Assembly: GCA_021850555.1 (NCBI GenBank)
Contig: JAJZLX010000275.1
Coordinates: 1 to 20,819, forward strand
DNA from: Pseudomonadota bacterium
Lineage (GTDB): Bacteria > Pseudomonadota > Gammaproteobacteria > Steroidobacterales > Steroidobacteraceae
Length of the DNA: 20,819 bases
Reading direction: 5' to 3'
Made by a program: the position numbers and the translations under genes. Shown in pieces: positions 7,665 through 14,165 of this stretch (positions are counted from its first letter, which is position 1; each line of letters starts with the position of its first letter). The notes beneath the pieces were generated by a model. The model saw nothing but the letters and a program-made list of their open reading frames with translations. It was not told where the DNA came from and made no database searches.

Positions 7665-9026
7665 CTATTTCTCGCCGCAGATATAGCGGTCCAGCTCGCG
7701 GTGGAAATGCCGCACACGCTGCTCCTGCTCCCCCCAAAGAGGGCCACGGAACCCGCGCGAGCGAATGCCGCGTTGCTGCACCGGCAACAGCTCGGAGTCC
7801 TGATCGAGCACCTCGCCCAGATTCGGCTTCATCCCGAGCGGCACGTGCACGATGTTCGGGCGCGTCGCACCGGTGACATCGATCCCCTCCGGCAGACCCA
7901 TCCAGCCCGGCACGGTGTAGTCCGGATCGTCGACGTACCGGTACAGGACCATGGTGTCGTAGTAGAACTTCTCCGGATCCGTCCGATGTGGCAGAAACCG
8001 CATGATGAACACTCCCTCCGGGTGCATGCCCATCTGAACGTTTGGAAACAGGCCGGTGGCCCAACTATCGGTCAGCTGGCCATCCGTAAAGCGATCGTAA
8101 TGTTTCAGACCGAAGCGCCGCGCACGCTCCCGCTTGGCTCGTTGAATCGCACCGCGAACCCCGCTGGCGTTGCCGCCGAACGTCGCCGGATCAATGCCGC
8201 CTTCCTTCAGCATGAACTGCAGGTACGGATCGACGGTACCCTGGTCGCTGACCCGGTGCGACTTGACGCAGATCGGCACGATCATGCGGCTCGAGCCGTT
8301 CGGATACAGATCGTACTGACTGAAGTCCTCCATCACCGATTGCGTCTGCGGATGAACCCAGGGCAGATGATATGTCTCGTAGAACGCGTCCACACCCGTC
8401 TTCCAGTTCGCGTGCCACGCGCTGCGTACGTGATGCACTACGTGCATCCTATCGATCTCGTAGTTCTCTATGTAGCCTGTCGGCAACCCGAGATATTCTT
8501 TCAACGGCGGCGCCTTGCCGTCCATATTGATGAAGATCAGGCCCGCGTGCGTCTCGCAACGCACTTCGGTCAGCCCCGGGCGGTGCGCGATCAGCCGCGG
8601 ATTGAAGGTCTCCTCATCCGTGATGCGCTCAAGACGGCCATTGCAGCCGAACTGCCATCCATGGAATGCGCACGTGAAGCGCGACACGCTGCCGCGCTCA
8701 TTCTGGCAGATGCGGTTGCCGCGATGCGGGCACACATTATAGAAAGCTCTCACCCCGCCTTCGGCCTGGCGCGCGATGATGAATTCCTCGGTGCCGATCT
8801 CGAAGACGAAATAATCACCTTCCTGCGGCACGTCGCTGGTAACGCCCGCGAGCAGCCAGACGCGCGGCCACAGCCGTTGCCATTCGAGATCCATGAACTC
8901 TCGCGAGTAGTAACGCCCGGGATCCGGAACGTCCAACCCGTCATCGACAGGAGGTTGCTTTGCCTCGAGAGACTCTGCAGGCGCCCCGAGGTTCATCGGC
9001 CACTCGACTTTGTAGTTCACAGCCAT
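7665..9026 (-). CDS. Rieske-type ring-hydroxylating oxygenase, alpha subunit 1
   Basis: This terminal oxygenase of 453 aa uses O2 and reduced ferredoxin to hydroxylate its substrate. The Rieske [2Fe-2S] ligands are C99-x-H101 and C119-x-x-H122. The mononuclear iron site is in DAFYETYHLPWVHP, with H220 and H225. E217 occupies the position of the Asp that bridges the two metal centres in naphthalene dioxygenase. A Glu bridge is known in carnitine-monooxygenase-type enzymes. The ATG at 9026 is chosen because GAGGAG lies 8 bases upstream, whereas an in-frame GTG at 9035 overlaps that Shine-Dalgarno. No beta subunit gene is nearby, so an alpha-only oligomer is likely. It sits between the SDR (25 bp upstream) and the ThuA-like gene. 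Confidence 0.95.
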   Translation of the reverse strand: MAVNYKVEWPMNLGAPAESLEAKQPPVDDGLDVPDPGRYYSREFMDLEWQRLWPRVWLLAGVTSDVPQEGDYFVFEIGTEEFIIARQAEGGVRAFYNVCPHRGNRICQNERGSVSRFTCAFHGWQFGCNGRLERITDEETFNPRLIAHRPGLTEVRCETHAGLIFINMDGKAPPLKEYLGLPTGYIENYEIDRMHVVHHVRSAWHANWKTGVDAFYETYHLPWVHPQTQSVMEDFSQYDLYPNGSSRMIVPICVKSHRVSDQGTVDPYLQFMLKEGGIDPATFGGNASGVRGAIQRAKRERARRFGLKHYDRFTDGQLTDSWATGLFPNVQMGMHPEGVFIMRFLPHRTDPEKFYYDTMVLYRYVDDPDYTVPGWMGLPEGIDVTGATRPNIVHVPLGMKPNLGEVLDQDSELLPVQQRGIRSRGFRGPLWGEQEQRVRHFHRELDRYICGEK

Positions 9027-9051
9027 CGTTCGCACTCCTCAGGACAGTCGG

Positions 9052-9942
9052 TCACCGCGGCTGCGGCACCTTGAAGTACTCGGGCATGCCGGCGGGCCAG
9101 ACGTCCCCGGTCTGATTATTTCCTCCGTCGACCACCATCACTTCCCCGGTAATGAACTTCGCCGCCGGAGTCGAGAGATAAACGACAGCCTGCGCGACGT
9201 CGACGGGATCACCCAACTCGTGCAGCGGATTGGAGTAACGGAACATCTCCGCGTCGCGTCGCTCATAGACGTTCAGGCCCTCGGTATTGATCGATCCGGG
9301 CGACACGCAGTTGACTCGGATGCCGAGCGGCGCCCATTCTGTCGCCAAGGTCTTCGACAAATATATGACACCCGCCCGTGCCGCGCACGTGTGCGCCACC
9401 TGCGGCATCCCGCGCCATACGTTGGCGACGATATTTACGACGTTCCCAGGCGTCTGCCTTGCCGACCATTGCCGCGCAGCGGCCTGCATCATGAACCACG
9501 TGCCATTCAGGTTCGTATCGATCACGGCCATCCAGCCCTTGACGCTGAAATCGATAGCGGCCTGAGGAAACTGCCCGCCGCCGTTATTTACCAGCGTGTC
9601 CAGCCGACCGAAGCGCGTGAAGGTCTCATCCATCAGCCGGCTCACCGCATCCGGATCGCGAATCGTCATCGAAACGCCGACCACCTCCCGCCCCACGTGA
9701 CGGCGGATTCCATCGATCGTTTCATCGAGTTTCTGTTTGCGCCGGCCGCAGATCACGACGTTCGCGCCAAGTCTGGCGCACACGTAGGCGATCGCACGTC
9801 CGACGCCGCTGCCGCCTCCGGAAACGAGGAAAGTCCTGCCTTCGAGCACGTCGTCTCGATATACGAGCGGGCGTGTCGCTAGCACCTCATCGGACAGACC
9901 CCACGGCTCCCGGGAAGGTTCGACTGCATGTGGTGATGACAT
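9052..9942 (-). CDS. SDR family oxidoreductase, 2-enoyl-CoA/2,4-dienoyl-CoA reductase-like
   Basis: This 296 aa short-chain dehydrogenase/reductase has a nucleotide-binding motif SGGGSGVG (41-48), NNGGG (119-123) and the SPGSINTEG loop. The usual YxxxK active-site pair is absent: the region reads HTCAARAG (184-191), followed by LSKTLATEW with K197. This is the pattern of peroxisomal 2-enoyl-CoA reductase and dienoyl-CoA reductase relatives (HSGAARAG and SAKAG types). Those enzymes use NADPH to reduce enoyl- or dienoyl-CoA double bonds. The ATG at 9942 has AAGGA 4 bases upstream. The frame continues upstream to 10182 but there overlaps the thiolase gene, so that extension is rejected. It lies 35 bp after the thiolase stop. 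Confidence 0.88.
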   Translation of the reverse strand: MSSPHAVEPSREPWGLSDEVLATRPLVYRDDVLEGRTFLVSGGGSGVGRAIAYVCARLGANVVICGRRKQKLDETIDGIRRHVGREVVGVSMTIRDPDAVSRLMDETFTRFGRLDTLVNNGGGQFPQAAIDFSVKGWMAVIDTNLNGTWFMMQAAARQWSARQTPGNVVNIVANVWRGMPQVAHTCAARAGVIYLSKTLATEWAPLGIRVNCVSPGSINTEGLNVYERRDAEMFRYSNPLHELGDPVDVAQAVVYLSTPAAKFITGEVMVVDGGNNQTGDVWPAGMPEYFKVPQPR

Positions 9943-9977
9943 TTGATCCTTTCGCTCTACGCCTGTACCCGCTGGTC

Positions 9978-11177
9978 TCATGTTGCAAGGCCGAAAATGG
10001 CGATGCTCGCCACATTGCGATTGGGGATGCCGCCGAGATTGTGCGTCAGGCCGGTCGTCGGCGCGCTCAATTGCCGCTCGCCGGCCCGGCCGAGGAGCTG
10101 CAGATAGACCTCGTAGGCCATGCGCAGGCCGGTTGCTCCGATCGGATGCCCGAAGCACTTCAGTCCCCCGTCGATCTGGCACGGAATCGCTCCGTCGCGA
10201 TCGTAGCGTCCATCGAGAACATCATGCGGCGCCCGCCCCTCGTCCGAGAATCCCAAATCCTCCATCAATACGAGCTCGGTGATCGAGAAGCAGTCATGCA
10301 CCTCGATCAGATCGATCTGCTCACGCGGCCGGCTGATACCCGCTTCGCGGTAGGCACTTCGGGCAGCAAGGCGCGTCGTAAGCGTGTAGCTCCCGTCCCA
10401 GGAATTGTGCCCCATTTCCACGCCGTTGCTCGTCGCGAGCTGCAGCGCCTTGATGGTAACCAGGTCCTTTTTGCCGACACTCCGGGCGAACTCGGGAGAG
10501 GCCACGATCGCGCACGCGGCGCCGTCGCTCACACCGCAGCAATCGAGGACACCCAGCGGGTATGCGACCATCGGCGCGGCCAGCACTTGCTCGACCGTCA
10601 CCCGGTTGCGCAGATGAGCCTTCGGATTACGGGCGCCGTTGTCGTGACTCTTGCAGGAGATCTGCGCCATCGCACGCCGCAGATCCTGCATGGAACAGCC
10701 GTGACGGGCGCAGTAGGCGCTCGCGAGCTGTGCAAAAGCGCCCGGCGCGGTGCTCGAGGGCAGGTACAGGTCCTCGAAGGTCCCTTTGGTGCGCTCGGGC
10801 AGACCCGCATAGCCGGTGTCTTTGAGCTTCTCCACGCCCATGGCGAGCGCGATATCGCATGCCCCCGAGGCGACGGCGTAGGCGGCGCCACGCAGCGCCT
10901 CCGTACCTGTGGCGCACAGATTCTCCACGCGCGTGACCGGTATGTTCGGCAGCCGCAGCCCCATGGCGAGCGGGAGCGAGGACTTTCCGGTGCTCTGCTC
11001 ATCGAAAAAGATGCCGAGCCACGCGGCCTCGATATGGTCACGCTCGATGCCGGCATCCGTTAGGGCCTCACCAACCGCCTCCAGCATCAAGTCGTCCGGC
11101 CCACAATCCCAGCGCTCGCCGAATTTCGAGCACCCCATGCCGAGAATCGCCACTTTGTCGCAGATGCCGTTCGCCAT
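9978..11177 (-). CDS. SCP2-type thiolase (thiolase superfamily acetyl-CoA acyltransferase)
   Basis: This 399 aa protein resembles the SCP-x/SCP2 thiolases. Cys88 in ENLCATGTE is the expected nucleophile, with H294 in EVHDCFS and H344 in GHPIGATG. In place of the second catalytic Cys of classical thiolases it has the HNLGG turn (379-383) typical of this branch. The steroid side-chain retro-aldolases of this superfamily (Ltp2 type) lack thiolase residues and depend on a DUF35 partner. Here Cys and both His are kept, which argues for true thiolysis. The gene starts 9 bp after the stop of the HMG-CoA-synthase-like/DUF35 fusion and has no clear Shine-Dalgarno of its own, suggesting coupled synthesis of two interacting subunits. 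Confidence 0.9.
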   Translation of the reverse strand: MANGICDKVAILGMGCSKFGERWDCGPDDLMLEAVGEALTDAGIERDHIEAAWLGIFFDEQSTGKSSLPLAMGLRLPNIPVTRVENLCATGTEALRGAAYAVASGACDIALAMGVEKLKDTGYAGLPERTKGTFEDLYLPSSTAPGAFAQLASAYCARHGCSMQDLRRAMAQISCKSHDNGARNPKAHLRNRVTVEQVLAAPMVAYPLGVLDCCGVSDGAACAIVASPEFARSVGKKDLVTIKALQLATSNGVEMGHNSWDGSYTLTTRLAARSAYREAGISRPREQIDLIEVHDCFSITELVLMEDLGFSDEGRAPHDVLDGRYDRDGAIPCQIDGGLKCFGHPIGATGLRMAYEVYLQLLGRAGERQLSAPTTGLTHNLGGIPNRNVASIAIFGLAT

Positions 11178-11186
11178 AGACGGGGC

Positions 11187-12650
11187 TCAGATCTTTGTGG
11201 CCTTCCAGAAATAGCGCTTGTAGGAGCGCAGACGGTCGATGTCCTTGACGCGAAACACGAATTTCACGCGGTCGTCGACTTGCAGCTCGCCCGGCTCGAC
11301 GTCGGTGAATTCCATGAGCAGGTTGCCCCCTGACTCGAGGTCGACGTTGCCGTAGATGTAGGGTGGACGGGGCGAATAGGCCTGCCAATCCTCGGTGAAC
11401 GACTTCACCCGGCCGGTGGTGCCGGCGAGCCGGTGATCGACCTGGGTGTCGGCGCGGCGGCAGTCGGGATTCACACAGACACGAGCTTTTGGAAATTGCA
11501 CGGTGCCGCACGCAGCGCAGCGCCCGCCGACGAAGGCCGTGGTCTGCCGGTGTTTGCGCCACGCGACGCTCTGTGCGGTTCGGTTGTCACGCTCGGCGCG
11601 CATTCCGAAGTACGGCTCGAGCAGACCATTGTGCGCGAGGTAACGCGTGTAGTATTGCTCGAGTTTTCGCCGGCCAAGCGCCTGCGCGATCGGCAGCCGC
11701 GCGGGTTTTCCCGCGCCCTGGGCGGCGACCAGAACCAGCGCATCGACGCCCTGGCCGAAGCCCACCAGCAGAATGCGCTCACCGCACGTGGCCGTCTCCA
11801 GCACCCCCGCCAGCAACAGCAACGGATGTGCGGTGCCGGCATCCCCGCAATCCTCGCGCAGGCTGTCCTGCACCCGCACATTGGCGAGGCCGGAGGCCTG
11901 CGCGACGCGCTTGACCGTCACCGCCGGCCCGGGCATCACCAGATATTGTACGGCTTCGGCTTCGGTCTGCGCCGCTGCGAGAGCTCTCGCGATCGCGACC
12001 GTGACGAGTTTCATGAAGCCCTCGTCGCGGACCCACCGCTCTTCGAACGTGTAATCGAAGCGGTCCGCCCCCATGCGGTAATGGTCGACGAAATCCGCCG
12101 ACAGATGCGCGGCGGCACGGATGTTCGCGCGAGGCGCCGGACCCGCGCGCTGCGGATCGCTCGTCACCAACAGCGCGGCGGCGCCGGCACCAAACTGCAG
12201 CTCCTGCGCACTGCCGGGCTGGGCGAGCCGCGCATCGCTCGCGATGATGAGAGTCGCCGCGGTCTCGTGGCGCGCGGCGGCTTCGGCGAGCGCTGTCGTG
12301 CCGGCGCGCAGACTGCCGCAACTGTCGCGAGCGCGGGTCGACTCGGACAGATCAAGCGCGCTCGCAACCAGAGTCGCATTGCTGCGGTCGGCGAACGGCA
12401 GGGTCGTTGAGGCCAGATCCAGCGCGGCCGGAACGCACTCGGCTGCGGCATCTTCGGCAAGACATCTGCGCCCCGCTTCCACCGCCATGGTCAGCGGGTC
12501 CTCGTCCCAGTTGCATACCGCGCGCGTGCCGGAGATCGGTCCGCCGGCGGGAGGCCCAAGCCATTGCAGCGCCTGCGCGATGTGTGCCCGCTCGAGCCGC
12601 AAGCTCGGCACGTAGATGCCGCAGGACACGATGCTCGCCAAGTCGTTCAT
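11187..12650 (-). CDS. HMG-CoA-synthase/KAS III-like protein fused to a DUF35 zinc-ribbon/OB-fold domain
   Basis: Residues 1 to about 340 of this 487 aa protein have the thiolase-like fold of HMG-CoA synthases, with Cys111 in RDSCGSLRAGT as candidate nucleophile. Residues about 365-487 form a DUF35 module: a zinc ribbon C378-x2-C381 and C392-x4-C397, then an OB-fold with the GRVKSFT strand and LLMEFTDV. Two other catalytic residues of HMG-CoA synthase seem missing. The general-base Glu region reads ASTTLPFAD, and the FHxPF segment with its His reads MPGPAVTVK. DUF35 proteins serve as partners for thiolase-superfamily enzymes, and the next gene encodes such a thiolase. The ATG at 12650 lies 7 bp after the Rieske gene stop. 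The exact reaction is unknown; acyl-CoA C-C bond cleavage or formation is likely. Confidence 0.88.
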   Translation of the reverse strand: MNDLASIVSCGIYVPSLRLERAHIAQALQWLGPPAGGPISGTRAVCNWDEDPLTMAVEAGRRCLAEDAAAECVPAALDLASTTLPFADRSNATLVASALDLSESTRARDSCGSLRAGTTALAEAAARHETAATLIIASDARLAQPGSAQELQFGAGAAALLVTSDPQRAGPAPRANIRAAAHLSADFVDHYRMGADRFDYTFEERWVRDEGFMKLVTVAIARALAAAQTEAEAVQYLVMPGPAVTVKRVAQASGLANVRVQDSLREDCGDAGTAHPLLLLAGVLETATCGERILLVGFGQGVDALVLVAAQGAGKPARLPIAQALGRRKLEQYYTRYLAHNGLLEPYFGMRAERDNRTAQSVAWRKHRQTTAFVGGRCAACGTVQFPKARVCVNPDCRRADTQVDHRLAGTTGRVKSFTEDWQAYSPRPPYIYGNVDLESGGNLLMEFTDVEPGELQVDDRVKFVFRVKDIDRLRSYKRYFWKATKI

Positions 12651-12657
12651 CGACCGG

Positions 12658-13899
12658 TCAATTCTCGAGGAACGGGTCGAGCAGCGGCGGTACCCGCAGC
12701 CGCTCGGGCACTCGATCCATCCCGATTCGCCGGTCGAGCTCCGTGTGCCAATGATAGATACGGCGCTCCTGGTAATTGAGCGGCATGCCGGTGAAGGCCG
12801 GCGACATCACCGACTCCTGGATGGCCGCCGCGAACTGCAGGTCTTCATCCAGAATCCGGTTGAAGTTCGCAATGCGGACCCGCCACAGATCCGCAGGCGG
12901 GCCTCCGCCCCAATCGGGCGCAAACCAATGACACTCGACCCTCATGGTGGTATCCGAAGTCGGCCAGAACAGCAGGAATGGACAACCCGTCGGATCGACC
13001 GGAACCACCAGGTTCGGGAAGAAATTGAACGACGGGTTGTTGTGCGAGGAAATCGCCGTCGCGGTGTCGATGCGGCGCATGCCGCGCGTGCCCGGATCGA
13101 CCCAGTCGGGCCGGCGGTTCGGAGTGACCATGAGCGAGTGTCCGCGCCGATACAGCGCGATGGTGGTGCCACGATGGTCCAGAAACCGGTCGACCGTGCT
13201 CTGATGGATGGACTTCAGGTGATAGACTTCCAGGAACGCATCGAGCAGCACCTTGACATTGCAGCGAACGTCCATGCTCTCTTGCGACACGAAACGCCAC
13301 TCAAGCGGCTGAAATTGCCTGAAATGCTCGACAAACGGCTCGAAATGCCGCTCGATCGGTTCCGCGTCCGGGTCTTCGTTGAGGAAAATCCAGTTATAGA
13401 AACGCTCGCAACGCACCGGCTTCAGTCCGTGCGAGCACATGTCGAGTCCGACGAAGTCGCGCTTGTCGCGCAGATTGATCAGCGCACCGTCGAGGGAGTA
13501 CGTCCAGCCGTGATAGCTGCAGACAAAGCCCTGGACGCGCCCCTTGTCGTCCTTCACGAGAGGCGCGCCGCGATGCCGGCAGGTATTGTAGAAGGCGCGC
13601 ACGGCGCCGTCTTTGCCGCGCACGATGACGATCGGGACACCGGTCTTGCGGAACAGGAAGAACGAACCCGGTTCGGGAATCTCATCAAGATGGCACGCGT
13701 AAAGCCAGCTGCGCCGCCACAAGTTCTGCCGCTCCAGAGCGAGAAAAGCCGGGTCGACGTAGCGCCCCGCCGGAATATCGGGCAGGCGAGGAAAATCCTC
13801 CGGCGGTGCAGTGCGCGCCGCCTCGTACTTCATGCCGTCCAGAAATCTCTGCACCGTTGCCGTATCCACGGAATCCCCCATGGCTCGCGCCTGGGCCAT
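12658..13899 (-). CDS. Rieske-type ring-hydroxylating oxygenase, alpha subunit 2
   Basis: This second terminal oxygenase (413 aa) differs clearly from the first. Rieske ligands are C107-x-H109 and C127-x-x-H130. The iron site is in DAFLEVYHLKSIHQ, with H227 and H232, and with E224 in the bridging position. It is first in the leftward block. A perfect TATAAT lies just upstream at 13917-13922, giving a predicted transcript start near 13910. The ATG at 13899 would then have a leader of only about 10 bases. The in-frame ATG at 13881 (protein starting MGDSVD) is an alternative, and both have weak Shine-Dalgarno matches. The -35 element is embedded in operator B, so the whole block is probably regulated there. 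Confidence 0.94.
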   Translation of the reverse strand: MAQARAMGDSVDTATVQRFLDGMKYEAARTAPPEDFPRLPDIPAGRYVDPAFLALERQNLWRRSWLYACHLDEIPEPGSFFLFRKTGVPIVIVRGKDGAVRAFYNTCRHRGAPLVKDDKGRVQGFVCSYHGWTYSLDGALINLRDKRDFVGLDMCSHGLKPVRCERFYNWIFLNEDPDAEPIERHFEPFVEHFRQFQPLEWRFVSQESMDVRCNVKVLLDAFLEVYHLKSIHQSTVDRFLDHRGTTIALYRRGHSLMVTPNRRPDWVDPGTRGMRRIDTATAISSHNNPSFNFFPNLVVPVDPTGCPFLLFWPTSDTTMRVECHWFAPDWGGGPPADLWRVRIANFNRILDEDLQFAAAIQESVMSPAFTGMPLNYQERRIYHWHTELDRRIGMDRVPERLRVPPLLDPFLEN

Positions 13900-13916
13900 T
13901 GAGCGCCTGATGCCTG

Positions 13917-13944
13917 ATTATAGGCAGGCCTCCAAAAGAAACAA
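13917..13944 (-). promoter_or_regulatory. Leftward promoter of the Rieske block
   Basis: On the minus strand there is a perfect -10 TATAAT (13922-13917) and a -35 TTGTTT (13944-13939) separated by 16 bp. The -35 hexamer is the left arm of operator B. A protein bound to B would therefore block RNA polymerase. This is the best sigma70-like match I found in the window. Confidence 0.65.
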
Positions 13945-13956
13945 GCGTGCTTGTTT
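13939..13956. promoter_or_regulatory. Operator-like palindrome, site B (best copy)
   Basis: The sequence AAACAAGCGTGCTTGTTT consists of perfect 8-base arms (AAACAAGC/GCTTGTTT) around a GT centre. A T-tract and TGATACCAT follow, as at site A. It lies between the Rieske block and the TonB receptor, 110 bp centre-to-centre from site C. Its size and symmetry fit a dimeric helix-turn-helix repressor. The CAAG/CTTG half-sites resemble those of KstR2 (TetR family, steroid catabolism in actinobacteria), but the spacing is 4 instead of 2 bases. Confidence 0.72.
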
Positions 13957-14048
13957 TTTTTGATACCATTCCAGCGCTGATTTCTCCTCGGGCGGCCCCT
14001 TGAGCCTACCCGGCCTGCCCCGTCGGCAACGCTTTTTCCAAATAAAAA

Positions 14049-14066
14049 AAACCGTCCTGCTTGTTT
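14049..14066. promoter_or_regulatory. Operator-like element, site C
   Basis: The sequence is AAACCGTCCTGCTTGTTT: the right arm GCTTGTTT is identical to site B, and the left arm keeps AAAC...C. It continues into TTTCT, as at site A. It lies about 100 bp upstream of the TonB receptor start and overlaps that gene's predicted -35 element. Confidence 0.65.
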
Positions 14067-14089
14067 TTTCTCAGTGGCACCGTTATGGT
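14061..14089 (+). promoter_or_regulatory. Rightward promoter candidate of the TonB-dependent receptor
   Basis: A -35 TTGTTT (14061-14066), formed by the right arm of operator C, is followed after 17 bp by a -10 TATGGT (14084-14089). The match is moderate (3/6 and 4/6), but the geometry mirrors the leftward promoter at operator B. It implies a leader of about 70 bases before the ATG at 14166. Confidence 0.45.
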
Positions 14090-14165
14090 CGCGTCTCTGA
14101 GCCGCTGCGGCACGCACGGCAAGACGCGAACAGTGCACAACGTTCCAATCGGGGGTTCGAAGCGT

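Noticed and set aside
7701..9074. Long open frame opposite Rieske alpha 1
   Set aside because: A 457-codon frame of His/Arg-rich composition, antisense to a clear oxygenase gene; a by-product of GC-rich codon use. Similar frames at 12616-13902, 9873-11063, 11433-12410, 1937-2866 and 3284-4387 are rejected for the same reason.
9978..11177. Calling the SCP2-type thiolase a steroid retro-aldolase (Ltp2 type)
   Set aside because: Cys88 and the two His residues of thiolases are present, whereas the aldolases have lost such residues.
13939..13956. Identification of the operator as a KstR2 site
   Set aside because: The CAAG/CTTG half-sites are shared, but the KstR2 consensus has a 2-base spacer and here it is 4. 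The likeness is noted only as a hint of TetR-type binding.
13939..13964. Reading the palindromes with T-tracts (sites A-D) as intrinsic terminators
   Set aside because: Each lies between two genes that are transcribed away from it, so no transcript ends there. The stems are short and AT-rich with almost no loop, and the arms coincide with -35 elements.
14061..14165. Earlier starts for the TonB receptor (TTG at 14061, ATG at 14085)
   Set aside because: They fall within the operator and predicted -10 region and would put about 30 extra residues before the signal peptide.
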